Of a stretch of DNA of 34,777 nt, positions 15,133 to 23,834 are shown in pieces. The stretch's first letter is position 1. Each line of letters opens with the position of its first letter. Source of the DNA: Rossellomorea vietnamensis. GTDB lineage: Bacteria; Bacillota; Bacilli; Bacillales; Bacillaceae_B. The notes below the pieces were generated by a model. That model was given only the letters and a program-made list of their open reading frames with translations, had not been told where the DNA came from and made no database searches. The translations under genes and the position numbers were made by a program. Where the stretch lies: the NCBI RefSeq assembly GCF_008180415.1, contig NZ_VTEI01000002.1, positions 676,522 through 711,298 of the forward strand, given 5' to 3'.

Positions 15133-15176
15133 TAAGCCAGCTCTCCTTCCTCTTATAGGAAGAAGGGCCGGCTTTC
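15133..15176 (-). terminator. Terminator of gndA
   Basis: On the minus strand AAGCCGGCCCTTCTTCC pairs imperfectly with GGAAGGAGAGCTGGCTT around TATAAGA, then ATTTCTTGTTTT. It is about 65 bases past the gndA stop. The stem is long but the T-tract is interrupted. Confidence 0.7.
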
Positions 15177-15238
15177 TCTTGTTTATGGTATCGACAATTT
15201 TTCAGTTCCCTCAGTAAGACCTGGAGAGCTTTTCTTGA

Positions 15239-16651
15239 TTATTTGGACATCCACTCTGTATGGAAGATTCCTTCTTTGTCTGTGCGCTCATACGTATGGG
15301 CTCCGAAGTAGTCTCTCTGCGCCTGGATAAGGTTGGCAGGAAGAGTTTCTGTGCGGTAGCTGTCATAGTAAGAAAGAGCTGCAGAGAACCCTGGTACCGG
15401 GATACCGTTTTGCACTGCTGTTGAGATGACGTCACGAAGAGCATATTGGTAGCTTTCAACGATTTCCTTGAAGTAATCATCAAGAAGCAGGTTGGAAAGA
15501 TGAGGCTCTTTATCATAGGCATCTTTGATCTTTTGAAGGAATTGGGCACGGATGATACAGCCGCCGCGGAAAATCATCGCGATTTCGCCATAGCTGAGAT
15601 CCCAGCCGTATTCATCAGAAGCAGCACGCATTTGGGCAAATCCTTGTGCATAAGAACAGATTTTACTCATATAAAGAGCTTTACGGATGGATTCAACCAA
15701 TTCTTTTTTGTCACCTTCGAATGGTTTCGTTTCCGGTCCGGAAAGGATCTTGCTTGCCTTCACTCTCTCATCTTTGATGCTGGAGATAAAGCGCGCGAAA
15801 ACGGATTCTGTGATGATTGGAAGAGAAACACCCAGGTCAAGCGCACTTTGGCTTGTCCATTTGCCTGTTCCCTTTTGTCCTGCTTTATCCAAGATCACAT
15901 CCACCATAGGCTTTCCTGTTTCTTCATCGTACTTGGTGAAGATGTCAGCCGTGATTTCAATCAGGTAACTGTCCAATTCGCCTTTATTCCACTCTGCAAA
16001 CGTTTCATGCAGTTCTTCAGCACTGAATCCAGCTACGTGTTTCAATAGGAAATAAGATTCCCCGATCAGCTGCATGTCACCATATTCAATTCCGTTATGG
16101 ACCATTTTCACATAGTGTCCCGCACCGTCCGGCCCGATATATGTGGTACAAGCTTCGCCATCTACTTTTGCAGCAATATCCTTGAAGATTGGCGCAACCA
16201 GTTCATACGCTTCTTTCTGGCCGCCCGGCATGATGGATGGACCTGTAAGTGCACCCTCTTCACCACCGGAAACGCCGGTACCGATAAAGTGGATTCCAGA
16301 TTCACTTAGCTCGTGATTCCGTCTGCGGGTATCCTCGAAGAATGTGTTACCACCGTCAATCAGGATATCCCCTTTATCAAGAAATGGCTTCAGCTGTTCG
16401 ATTGTGGCATCTGTAGGACCTCCAGCTTTCACCATAAGCAAGATCTTTCTTGGTGTCTCAAGAGACTGTACAAATTCCTCTATGCTGTATGTACCAACGA
16501 CATTCTTGTCTTTGGACTCTTGAAGCATTTCATCCGTTTTTTCACGAGAACGATTATAAACAGACACTGAATATCCTCTGCTTTCAATATTCCATGCCAG
16601 GTTTTTACCCATTACCGCAAGGCCGATCACACCGATTTGTTGTTTCGACAT
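15239..16651 (-). CDS. gndA: 6-phosphogluconate dehydrogenase (decarboxylating)
   Basis: 470 residues. It oxidatively decarboxylates 6-phosphogluconate to ribulose 5-phosphate with NADP+, the NADPH-yielding step after Zwf. The Rossmann motif GLAVMG is at residues 10-15, the NADP-binding NR at 33-34, the substrate loop GVSGGEEGA at 126-134, and the catalytic cluster [17 protein letters not shown] with Lys182, Asn186 and Glu189. The C-terminal tail [17 protein letters not shown] matches B. subtilis GndA nearly residue for residue. The frame has ATGs at 16669 and 16657, but the ATG at 16651 is best: AAGGACG lies 9 bases upstream and it gives the family start [10 protein letters not shown]. Terminator at 15133-15176. 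Confidence 0.97.
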   Translation of the reverse strand: MSKQQIGVIGLAVMGKNLAWNIESRGYSVSVYNRSREKTDEMLQESKDKNVVGTYSIEEFVQSLETPRKILLMVKAGGPTDATIEQLKPFLDKGDILIDGGNTFFEDTRRRNHELSESGIHFIGTGVSGGEEGALTGPSIMPGGQKEAYELVAPIFKDIAAKVDGEACTTYIGPDGAGHYVKMVHNGIEYGDMQLIGESYFLLKHVAGFSAEELHETFAEWNKGELDSYLIEITADIFTKYDEETGKPMVDVILDKAGQKGTGKWTSQSALDLGVSLPIITESVFARFISSIKDERVKASKILSGPETKPFEGDKKELVESIRKALYMSKICSYAQGFAQMRAASDEYGWDLSYGEIAMIFRGGCIIRAQFLQKIKDAYDKEPHLSNLLLDDYFKEIVESYQYALRDVISTAVQNGIPVPGFSAALSYYDSYRTETLPANLIQAQRDYFGAHTYERTDKEGIFHTEWMSK

Positions 16652-16801
16652 GTTCATACGTCCTTTCATTTGTGTATTTAGTTAAGTAAACAATCTTTAT
16701 AAATTTAACAAAGACAGCGGGCCCAGTGCAAACAATACACCTCATCCTTATTGTTGCATTAGGCCTGTTAAAATAATCTGGAAAATACTATTCGCTGCCG
16801 G

Positions 16802-18055
16802 TTATTTATCTCTCCGCAAAAAATCCTTATTAAAACTCGTATCATCATGGGGATCCCGCTTCTCCTGTTTCGCCGAGATTCCTTTTTTAATCATATCTTT
16901 TCCGTACTTGGTCTGAAGCTTCTCTAATGCAAGGTACAAGGGCTCCTTCTTGGCATGTTCTTCAAACGAGAAGAGATCAAGCTGAAGGGCGGCATCATTC
17001 CGCTCCACAAGATCCTGGCCCGTTACTCCCAGTAAACGGAGTGAATTCCCATTCCAGTGCTGAAGAAACAGCGATCTCGCTGCTGTAAAAATTTCCTCCT
17101 GAGAGCCGACAGGGTTCTTCATCTTCTTGCTTCTTGTTATGGTCTTTCGATTTTTGAATCTCATCGTAATCATAACCGTTGAGGCGAGTGTCTCTTTCGA
17201 TTTCATCCTCGATGCCACTTTTGCGGACAGCTGATTCAGCGTATTCAACAATTCCTTTTGGTTGGCAGTATCCCTTGGCAGAGTCGTCGAGTTGCCGACA
17301 CTTTTAAAATCGTAAACAGAATCAGGATCCACGGGCCTGTCATCCTGCCCGTTGGCTCTCGCTTTCAAGCGGAGTCCATTGATGCCCAGCTGTGCTTTCA
17401 GTTGAATTTCGTCTGCTTTAGATAGTTCCCCGATTGTGTTGATCTTCAATGTATATAATTTTTGAGCCGTTTTCTCTCCAATGCCATGCATCTCTTTTAC
17501 ATCAAGCGGCCAAATCTTTCCTGGTAAATCCCTCTTGCGGAGCACCGTGATGCCCATTGGCTTTTTCATATCAGAAGCAGTCTTGGCAAGGAACTTATTG
17601 GGTGCAATGCCGATACTTGAAGGCAGGTCCAGCTGGGACAGAATCTGGTTCTGGATGGATTCAGCGATAAATAACGGGCTTCCCAATGTCTGGCTGTCTG
17701 TTATATCAACATATCCTTCATCGATCGAAACAGGTTCCACGAGCTCGGAATACTGCCTTAATATCTCAAACATCCCCTGCGACGCAGCACGATATCGGTC
17801 AAAATTCGGACGCATGATGATCATCTGGGGACAAAGCTTTTTCGCTTCCCATAAGGTCATCGTGGTCTTGACCCCGAACTTGCGTGCCTCATAACTGCAG
17901 GTGACGATAATCCCTCTCCTTTCATCCGGGTTCCCAGCAATCGCCAGAGGTTTTCCCTTTAGTTCAGGATTATAGGCAGCCTCAACAGAAGCGTAGAAAC
18001 TGTTCATATCGACATGAAGAATGACTCTTCCATTTTTAGGATAGTGAGGATGCAT
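16802..18055 (-). CDS. dinB: DNA polymerase IV (Y-family, YqjH/PolYB)
   Basis: 417-residue translesion polymerase that copies past damaged template bases without proofreading. The catalytic acids are Asp16 (HVDMNSFYASVE), Asp112 and Glu113 (VEPVSIDEGYVD); the steric-gate aromatic is in NSFYAS. The SIDEGY variant with Gly is also found in B. subtilis YqjH. Helix-hairpin-helix segments around residues 185-240 (MHGIGEKTAQKLYTLKINTIGEL) and the little-finger domain follow. The clamp-binding motif QLDLF is at 358-362, so it can dock on the sliding clamp. The C-terminal tail is charged. It is adjacent to gndA as in B. subtilis. Its upstream region is tandem array 2; no LexA box is evident. Confidence 0.95.
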   Translation of the reverse strand: MHPHYPKNGRVILHVDMNSFYASVEAAYNPELKGKPLAIAGNPDERRGIIVTCSYEARKFGVKTTMTLWEAKKLCPQMIIMRPNFDRYRAASQGMFEILRQYSELVEPVSIDEGYVDITDSQTLGSPLFIAESIQNQILSQLDLPSSIGIAPNKFLAKTASDMKKPMGITVLRKRDLPGKIWPLDVKEMHGIGEKTAQKLYTLKINTIGELSKADEIQLKAQLGINGLRLKARANGQDDRPVDPDSVYDFKSVGNSTTLPRDTANQKELLNTLNQLSAKVASRMKSKETLASTVMITMRFKNRKTITRSKKMKNPVGSQEEIFTAARSLFLQHWNGNSLRLLGVTGQDLVERNDAALQLDLFSFEEHAKKEPLYLALEKLQTKYGKDMIKKGISAKQEKRDPHDDTSFNKDFLRRDK

Positions 18056-18197
18056 GCAAACCAGCCCTTTTTTTCAGATACTCTCTAGGATGAGCACTCA
18101 AGCCCTTTTCCCCTCTCTATTAGTGTACTATATAATTCCTCAGAGCACACGTTCGGGATTCCAATAGACAGCACCGGGAATCCTGGAAGACGTTTGG

Positions 18198-18700
18198 GAT
18201 GGACCTCGCAAGCTGAACGCCGCATATGAACACAGAAAAAATAAAAATGATGCACCCGCACCTGAAGCGAAATACATCAAAATGAGAAAATGGCAAAATG
18301 ATGTACCTAGCACCTAAAGCGAAGTACATCAAAATGTGAAAATGGCAAGATGATGTACCTCGCACCTGAAGCGAAGTACATCAAAATGAGTAAATAACAA
18401 GATGATGCCCCCCGCACCTGAAGCGAAGTACACCAAAATGTGAAAATGACAAGATGATGTACCTCGCACCTGAAGCGAAGTACATCAAAATGAGAAAATG
18501 GCAAGATGATGCACCCCGCACCTGAAGCGAAGTACATCACAATGAGAAAATAACAAGATGATGTACCCCGCACCTGAAGCGAAGTACACCAAAATGTGAA
18601 AATGACAAGATGATGTACCTCGCACCTGAAGCGATGTACATTAAATTGAGAAAATGCCAGATGATGTACCTCGCAGTCTAATCAAAGTACATCAAAATCC
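18198..18700. repeat. Tandem array 2: about ten 52-bp units, each with a hairpin
   Basis: Unit starts (GATGTAC or variant) lie at 18249, 18300, 18352, 18404, 18456, 18508, 18560, 18612 and 18663, with one degenerate unit at 18198; spacing is 51 or 52. Each unit has arms GATGTACCTCGC and GCGAAGTACATC around a 7-base loop (11 of 12 pairs), then an A-rich linker. Three-unit blocks repeat: 18352/18404/18456 resemble 18508/18560/18612. It is unrelated in sequence to the other arrays. It lies between cheW and dinB, both on the minus strand. Minus-strand ORFs across it are repeats read as codons. Confidence 0.92.
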
Positions 18701-18755
18701 CTTTTATCTTCATTTATCAACTCTAGGAGAGACCAGCAGCACCTCACCGAGGCTT

Positions 18756-19220
18756 TTATTGATGAGTCTTCATATATTCTTGTATTTCCCTGATTCCATC
18801 AAGGCTCTCTACAAGAATATCAGGGTCAATCATCGTGATCAGCCTGTCTTCAAGATTGATGACACCAGAGAAGTACTTCGTCCGGGAGTAAGCCATTAAT
18901 CCCATTTGTGTGATGGCTCCTTCCGGAATATCCAATATTTCCTTTGCTTCATTCACGATAATCCCCAGTGAAAGAATTTCCGACTTCAATACTATCAGTT
19001 TTTTATCTGAAGTGGATTCTGTTCTTCCATAAAGGATATTGGCAAAGTCGATGACCGGCACAAGCTCTCCCCTTACCTTCGTGATGCCTAATACATATTG
19101 GGGAAGCTGAGGGATCGGTGTAATATTCTCAAGTTTTTCAATTGATATTACATGACCGACCGGAATGGCGTACTCTTCTTTTCCCGCATGAAAGATTATT
19201 GCTTTTTTGTTTATATCCAT
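18756..19220 (-). CDS. CheW-domain chemotaxis coupling protein
   Basis: 154 residues, essentially one CheW domain: IIFHAGKEEYAIPVGHVISIEKLENITPIPQLPQYVLGITKVRGELVPVID is the typical first half, with the conserved RG of the domain; the second half ends at LITMIDPDILV. CheW links chemoreceptors to the CheA kinase at the inner face of the membrane. A stand-alone CheW away from other chemotaxis genes suggests an accessory coupling protein (CheV without a receiver domain is excluded by length). A sigma-D-like promoter, the factor for motility genes, lies 115 bases upstream. Start ATG at 19220 has GGAGCG upstream. Array 2 begins about 55 bases past its stop. Confidence 0.9.
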   Translation of the reverse strand: MDINKKAIIFHAGKEEYAIPVGHVISIEKLENITPIPQLPQYVLGITKVRGELVPVIDFANILYGRTESTSDKKLIVLKSEILSLGIIVNEAKEILDIPEGAITQMGLMAYSRTKYFSGVINLEDRLITMIDPDILVESLDGIREIQEYMKTHQ

Positions 19221-19333
19221 AATGACGCTCCTTTATTGGGTAAGGTTTCCAAGAATTATGTATAGAACTAATTTACCATAAAAATTAATTACTGTAAGGA
19301 TTAATTAGGAGATTAGAAATACTCTTCTCTTTT

Positions 19334-19359
19334 TTATCGGCAAAAAAAACAATAATATA
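19334..19359 (-). promoter_or_regulatory. Possible sigma-D promoter of cheW
   Basis: The minus strand reads GCCGATAA (19334-19341), 7 of 8 matches to the sigma-D -10 (GCCGATAT), with TATA (-35 consensus TAAA) 14 bases upstream instead of the usual 15. The regulon logic fits: sigma-D drives motility and chemotaxis genes. Confidence 0.5.
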
Positions 19360-19423
19360 TAGTGTTTAGCTAAGAGATTTTTCACCTGAGATACCGGCTG
19401 GCTTAAAAACCACTCCACTAAAG

Positions 19424-19674
19424 AACAAAAGCGAAAGCGCCTCGATCAGCCCCGACAGGCAAATGTTCCAAAGAGAAAAAAAGGCGGTCTTTCCTTTTAT
19501 TCTCTTTGGGTTATTTGACCCAGAGGGGCTAGGTGCTGAAGCTGGACGGAACAAAAGCGCAAGCGCCTTGATCAGCCCCGACAGGCAAATGTTCCAAAGA
19601 GAAAAAAAGGCGGGCTTTCCTTTTATTCTCTTTGGGTTATTTGACCCCGAGGGGCTAGGCGCTGGAGCTAGACG
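19424..19674. repeat. Dispersed repeat B, two copies in tandem (126-bp period)
   Basis: The copies 19424-19549 and 19550-19674 are nearly identical (AACAAAAGCGmAAGCGCC ... GGCTAGGyGCTGrAGCTrGAC). Each has an inner hairpin CCAAAGAGAA ... TTCTCTTTGG. They are related to the nested copy at 14651-14767 and a truncated one at 23729-23776. Their close identity points to recent duplication. Short plus-strand ORFs here are repeat artefacts. Confidence 0.85.
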
Positions 19675-19731
19675 TAAATAATATAGCTATACGTTCTCTA
19701 CAGAGTGTGATTTAATAATTTCCTATACAAC

Positions 19732-19769
19732 AAAAAAGCAGCCTCTGCGTCAATAGACAGGGGCTGCTT
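19732..19769 (-). terminator. Terminator of yqjE
   Basis: On the minus strand AAGCAGCCCCTG pairs with CAGAGGCTGCTT, then TTTT, nine bases past the yqjE stop. Confidence 0.92.
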
Positions 19770-19778
19770 CACTTACTA

Positions 19779-20900
19779 TTATTCGCCTGAAACCTCTTGA
19801 ACGATGGCAACCACCATTTCAGTCAGTTTGGAAAGTTCTTCAACAGACATTCTTTCATTTTTCGTGTGAATCTCTTCATACCCCACAGCAAGGTTGACTG
19901 TTGGTACGCCGAAACCGGCAATGACATTAGCATCGCTTCCTCCGCCGCTTGTCAGCAATTCACTCGGACGGCCGATTCGTTGTGCTGCTTTGCGTGCAAC
20001 TTCCACTACGTGATCGCCTTCCCCGAATTTGAAGCCAGGGTACATAACCGTCACTTCTACTTCAGCGCTTCCGCCCAATTCACTTGCGGCAGATTCGAAT
20101 GCTTCTTTCATTTTGGCTACTTGAGCTTCCATTTTTTCCGGAACAAGTGAGCGGGCTTCTGCCAGAATATCCACACGGTCGCAAACAATGTTTGTCGCTC
20201 CGCCGCCCTCGAAACGGCCGATGTTGGCTGTCGTTTCTTCGTCGATTCTGCCAAGAGGCATTCTGGAGATTGCTTTGGATGCCATGGTGATGGCAGATGC
20301 ACCTTTTTCAGGAGCAACCCCTGCGTGGGCAGTCTTTCCGTTGATGGTGGCCTTCACTTTAGCCTGTGTTGGTGCAGCAACAATGATGTTGCCGACTTTT
20401 CCGTCACTATCCAATGCAAAGCCGTATTTTGCTTTAACTAATGAAGAATCAAGCGCCTTCGCACCAACCAGTCCGGATTCTTCACCAACTGTGATAATGA
20501 ATTGGATTGTACCGTGTGAAATGTTCTGCTCTTTCAACACCCGCACCATTTCCAGCATCGCAGCAAGGCCCGCTTTATCGTCTGCACCAAGAATGGTCGT
20601 ACCATCAGAGTACACATATCCATCTTTAACAGAAGGCTTCACGCCCACAGCGGGAACCACAGTATCCATATGGGAGGTGAAGTAGATGGTATCCGCTCCC
20701 TCTTTGTTTCCTTGAAGCGTGCAGACCAGGTTTCCTGCACCGTGCCCTGTCTGATCCATAGTGTCATCTTCAAAAACTTCCACCCCGAGGTCCTCGAATT
20801 TCTTCGTGAGGACTTTGGCAATTTCCGCTTCATATTTTGTTTCAGAATCGATTTGTACCAGCTCTAAAAATTCATTCAGTAAACGTTCATGATTAATCAT
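19779..20900 (-). CDS. yqjE: M20 family metallopeptidase (YqjE, PepT-like)
   Basis: 373-residue zinc aminopeptidase of the tripeptidase T type, which releases N-terminal residues from short peptides in the cytosol. Dimetal site and catalytic residues: His77 and Asp79 (TSHMDT), bridging Asp107 (GADDKAG), the general base pair Glu140-Glu141 (GEESG), the ALDSDG aspartate (about 169) and the C-terminal IHTKNE histidine (about 345). The dimerisation domain lies about 180-295 (ATINGKTAHAGVAPEKGASA). Length is normal. Start ATG has GGAGG 8 bases upstream. It is 79 bases downstream of the carboxyltransferase gene, so it may be third in the yqjC-yqjD-yqjE run or have its own promoter. Confidence 0.92.
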   Translation of the reverse strand: MINHERLLNEFLELVQIDSETKYEAEIAKVLTKKFEDLGVEVFEDDTMDQTGHGAGNLVCTLQGNKEGADTIYFTSHMDTVVPAVGVKPSVKDGYVYSDGTTILGADDKAGLAAMLEMVRVLKEQNISHGTIQFIITVGEESGLVGAKALDSSLVKAKYGFALDSDGKVGNIIVAAPTQAKVKATINGKTAHAGVAPEKGASAITMASKAISRMPLGRIDEETTANIGRFEGGGATNIVCDRVDILAEARSLVPEKMEAQVAKMKEAFESAASELGGSAEVEVTVMYPGFKFGEGDHVVEVARKAAQRIGRPSELLTSGGGSDANVIAGFGVPTVNLAVGYEEIHTKNERMSVEELSKLTEMVVAIVQEVSGE

Positions 20901-20979
20901 ACTTTTACCTCCAATTATGTAGTCACTAGATAAGTATATCTTTTATAGTGAAGGTCTACAAATGTTAGAAACCCCGGCG

Positions 20980-22527
20980 TTATAACGGGATATTTCCGTG
21001 CTTCTTCTTCGGGCGTTCTTCTTTCTTATTTCGCATCATTTCAAGGCCCTGAATCAGCTTGATTCGCGTTTCGCGGGGATCAATGACATCATCCACCATT
21101 CCCCTCGCTGCAGCGACATAAGGATTCGCAAACTTCTCCCGGTATTCCTCGATCTTCTGCTCCCTGACGGCTTCAGGGTTTTCGCTGTTTTGAATCTCTC
21201 TTGCAAATATGATGTTGGCTGCCCCCTGAGGCCCCATTACTGCTATTTCCGCATTCGGCCAGGAGAAAACCAAATCCGCACCGATTGACTTACTGTTTAA
21301 AGCTACATAGGCTCCGCCGTATGCTTTACGCAGGATGACTGTCATCTTCGGAACCGTCGCTTCGGAATAGGCGTATAAGATCTTGGCTCCGTGGCGGATG
21401 ATCCCGCCGTGTTCCTGCTTGATTCCAGGAAAGAATCCGGTAACGTCCTCAAATGTGATCAGCGGAATATTAAAGCTGTCACAAAAACGGATAAAACGGG
21501 AGGCCTTATCGGAAGAATCAATGTCTAGTCCCCCGGCCATTACTTTCGGCTGGTTACACACAAGTCCGACTACTTCTCCTTTGATCCGGGCAAGGCCTAC
21601 GACAATGTTCTTGGCAAATTCCTTTTGCACTTCCATGAAAGACCCTTCATCCACTACCTGTCCGATAACCTTCCTGACATCATAAGGACGAATCGCATCA
21701 AATGGAATAAGGTCTGTCAGATCCGGACGATAGTCGTCTTCCTCATCGGTTGCTAACATAGGAGGCTTTTCTTCATTGTTCTGTGGAAGATAGGACAGAA
21801 GCTCCCTGACTGATTGCAGAACTTCCCCTTCAGATTCACCCCTGAAATGAGCATTTCCGCTGATTGTATTATGTACCTTCGCCCCTCCGAGATCTTCGGA
21901 GCTGATTTTTTCACCCGTTACGGTTTCAATTACCTTCGGCCCCGTGATAAACATCTGGCTGGTTTTATCCACCATGAAGACAAAATCAGTGATGGCCGGG
22001 GAGTAGACCGCACCGCCTGCGCATGGTCCCATGATGACCGAAATCTGCGGAATCACCCCTGAGTAGATGGAGTTTCTATAGAAGATGTGGCCATACCCAT
22101 CCAAAGATACGACTCCTTCCTGGATCCTCGCGCCGCCGGAATCATTCAGCCCGATGAACGGCGCTCCATTTTTCACAGCCAGGTCCATGACGTGTGCAAT
22201 CTTCTTCGCATGCATCTCACCAAGTGCACCGCCGAAAACGGTAAAATCCTGGGAGAATAAGTAGATCGGCCTTCCGTTCACTTTTCCGTACCCGGTTACC
22301 ACTCCATCTCCCGGACCCTTCATCCCATCGAGGCCAAAGTCTGTGCTTCTGTGTTCAATGAACGGATTCAGTTCGACAAATGAGCCTTTATCCACAAGAA
22401 TGTCGATGCGCTCCCTGGCCGTCAGCTTCCCTTTCTCATGCTGCTTATCTATTCGTTCATCTCCTCCGCCAAGTTGAACCTCTCTGCGGCGGTCATATAA
22501 TTCATTGATTTTTTCGTAGATATCCAT
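20980..22527 (-). CDS. yqjD: Acyl-CoA carboxylase, carboxyltransferase subunit (YqjD; PccB/MmdA-like)
   Basis: 515 residues with both carboxyltransferase half-domains. The N-terminal half has KLTARERIDILVDKGSF, DFTVFGGALGEMHAKKI and LNDSGGARIQEG; the second has PLITFEDVTGFFPGIKQE, the GAKILYAYSEATVPK region and the C-terminal PYVAAARGMVDDVIDPRETR. These are hallmarks of propionyl-CoA carboxylase beta and methylmalonyl-CoA decarboxylase alpha subunits. Because no biotin carboxylase or membrane decarboxylase subunits are nearby, carboxylase and decarboxylase roles cannot be told apart. It starts 6 bases after the stop of methylmalonyl-CoA epimerase, a clear functional pair: together they interconvert propionyl-CoA and the methylmalonyl-CoA epimers. 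Confidence 0.93.
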   Translation of the reverse strand: MDIYEKINELYDRRREVQLGGGDERIDKQHEKGKLTARERIDILVDKGSFVELNPFIEHRSTDFGLDGMKGPGDGVVTGYGKVNGRPIYLFSQDFTVFGGALGEMHAKKIAHVMDLAVKNGAPFIGLNDSGGARIQEGVVSLDGYGHIFYRNSIYSGVIPQISVIMGPCAGGAVYSPAITDFVFMVDKTSQMFITGPKVIETVTGEKISSEDLGGAKVHNTISGNAHFRGESEGEVLQSVRELLSYLPQNNEEKPPMLATDEEDDYRPDLTDLIPFDAIRPYDVRKVIGQVVDEGSFMEVQKEFAKNIVVGLARIKGEVVGLVCNQPKVMAGGLDIDSSDKASRFIRFCDSFNIPLITFEDVTGFFPGIKQEHGGIIRHGAKILYAYSEATVPKMTVILRKAYGGAYVALNSKSIGADLVFSWPNAEIAVMGPQGAANIIFAREIQNSENPEAVREQKIEEYREKFANPYVAAARGMVDDVIDPRETRIKLIQGLEMMRNKKEERPKKKHGNIPL

Positions 22528-22533
22528 TCTTTC

Positions 22534-22947
22534 TTACTCCCCCTTGATGTTGGTCTTGTCGCAAAGTTCGTATAAAACGCCGTGAGCCGACTTTGGATGC
22601 AAGAATGCGACCTCCGCACCTCCTGCACCAGGCTTAGGCTGTTCGTGGATCATTCTGACCCCTTTTTCCTGCAGTTCCTGAATTCTCTCCTGGATGCCGG
22701 CTACTCCGAATGCCACATGGTGGATGCCTTCCCCTTTTTTCGAAAGGAAAGAGGCAATCGCACTTGATTCATCCAGAGGTTCCAGCAGTTCCAGTTTTAT
22801 ATTTCCTCCATCTATAAAAGCTACCTTCACTTTTTCAGATTGAACTTCTTCAATTTCGAGCAGAGAAAGCCCCAGTGTTTCTGTATAAAAAGGCAATACT
22901 TTCTCTATAGATTGGACAGCTATCCCAATATGATCGACTTTTTTCAT
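22534..22947 (-). CDS. mce: Methylmalonyl-CoA epimerase (YqjC)
   Basis: 137-residue glyoxalase/VOC-fold enzyme that interconverts the (S) and (R) forms of methylmalonyl-CoA. Metal ligands are expected at His6 (KKVDHIGIAV), the Glu/Gln position around 53 (KLELLEP), His76/77 (GIHHVAFGV) and Glu127 (LYELCD); HEQPKPGAGG and FLHPKSAHGVLYEL are family signatures. The frame is open 26 codons further, but ATG 22947 with GGGGGAG about 7 bases upstream gives the family start. It is translationally close to yqjD (6-base gap). Known as yqjC in B. subtilis. Confidence 0.94.
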   Translation of the reverse strand: MKKVDHIGIAVQSIEKVLPFYTETLGLSLLEIEEVQSEKVKVAFIDGGNIKLELLEPLDESSAIASFLSKKGEGIHHVAFGVAGIQERIQELQEKGVRMIHEQPKPGAGGAEVAFLHPKSAHGVLYELCDKTNIKGE

Positions 22948-23057
22948 GAATATCTCCCCCTTCATTAAGAAGCTTAACATGTAATAAATTCGATAAAGTA
23001 ATTCAAATTCCTTCAAAGAAACCAAATTTCCGAAAGCGGTTTCAGCTTAAACAGGGG

Positions 23058-23086
23058 TTGTCAATCTGAGCTAGTGAGGATAAAAT
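23058..23086 (+). promoter_or_regulatory. Sigma-A promoter of prli42
   Basis: TTGTCA (23058-23063), exactly 17 bases, TAAAAT (23081-23086); each box has 5 of 6 consensus bases. It lies 39 bases before the start codon of the 31-aa gene. Confidence 0.75.
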
Positions 23087-23124
23087 AAGGGAGAAAAAGA
23101 TTTTCACTGCGGGAGTTGAAAAAA

Positions 23125-23220
23125 ATGAGCAACAAAAAACTTCAAAAAACAGTTGTCTATGTAATGTTATTCGCTATGATCACTTCAACTATCATGATGG
23201 GACTATCCATGTTCTTATAA
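23125..23220 (+). CDS. prli42: Stressosome-associated miniprotein Prli42
   Basis: 31-residue protein of one membrane helix: a lysine-rich N-terminus (MSNKKLQKT) followed by a hydrophobic segment to the C-terminal MFL. Size, charge pattern and the MFL end match Prli42 of Listeria and other Firmicutes, which anchors the stressosome at the membrane and is needed to activate sigma-B there. The ATG has GGGAG 9 bases upstream, a promoter at 23058 and a terminator directly after, so it is a complete one-gene unit. It is divergent from yqjC. The gene is easily missed because of its length. Confidence 0.87.
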   Translation: MSNKKLQKTVVYVMLFAMITSTIMMGLSMFL

Positions 23221-23231
23221 AAATACTAAAA

Positions 23232-23270
23232 AAGAGGTGTTTCCCTTATTGGGATGCACCTCTTCTTCTT
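23232..23270 (+). terminator. Terminator of prli42
   Basis: AAGAGGTG (23232-23239) pairs with CACCTCTT (23257-23264), with an inner TCCC/GGGA stem, followed by CTTCTT. Twelve bases past the stop codon. Confidence 0.82.
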
Positions 23271-23414
23271 ATAAAAAATGGAATAATTAAGGTTTGAAGA
23301 ATTATTGGCTTGTCCACATGAATTCGTATGACTTTCTCACCAACGGCTTTCAAAAGCAAGAATCTTCTTGATTAAAGCAAAAAATCATATCCCTAATTGA
23401 ATAACTAGTGTTAA

Positions 23415-23605
23415 AAATAACGGAATTTTTCCCCCTATTCACAAATTTGAGTTCCCTTTGGCAGGAAATAAGGGAAGTTTTTCCCCTTATATGTAGCAGA
23501 ATCACCTATTTTTTTCGTTTTTAAGTCAATAAGGGGAATATCTCCCTCTATTTTAGCTATTTTCGGCGCTAAAAACTTTATTAAGGGGAATTTTCCCCTC
23601 TATTT
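23415..23605. repeat. Array 4: four palindromes AAGGGGAAnTTTTCCCCT at 51/61/52 bp spacing
   Basis: Copies begin near 23417, 23468, 23529 and 23580 and centre on AAGGGGAA ... TTCCCCTT. The palindromes are conserved but the sequence between them is not, unlike the other three arrays. Spacing is again about 52 bp with one interval about 10 bp longer. It lies between the converging prli42 and L,D-transpeptidase genes. Confidence 0.75.
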
Positions 23606-23728
23606 ATTAGAATAGTATTAAGCATTAAGAGCAGCTCTCACTGTTCCTGACTCTCAAGTCAGCATCTTTGCATCAATCGGTTGAGAAAATAGAACCATGA
23701 TCGACTGGTAGAGGTTTTCGAGAAAAAT

Positions 23729-23776
23729 AGGGACTTTCCTTTTAGCCCCGAGGAGCCAGGTGCAGGAACTAGACAC
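23729..23776. repeat. Truncated copy of repeat B
   Basis: GGGACTTTCCTTTTAGCCCC followed by GAGGAGCCAGGTGCAGGAACTAGAC resembles the right end of the B copies at 19424-19674; the left half is missing. Confidence 0.6.
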
Positions 23777-23834
23777 ATCTAATCCCGGAGCCTGCCTCTG
23801 CAGTGTTTATACCTCCTCAAACTAACATTCCTCA

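Noticed and set aside
15211..15549. 112-codon minus-strand ORF
   Set aside because: Shadow frame overlapping the 3' end of gndA.
18120..18573. Two overlapping minus-strand ORFs
   Set aside because: Repetitive products of array 2; no coding signal.
23415..23605. Short CRISPR-like array with unique spacers
   Set aside because: Only four degenerate copies of a simple AT-rich palindrome, uneven spacing, no cas genes.
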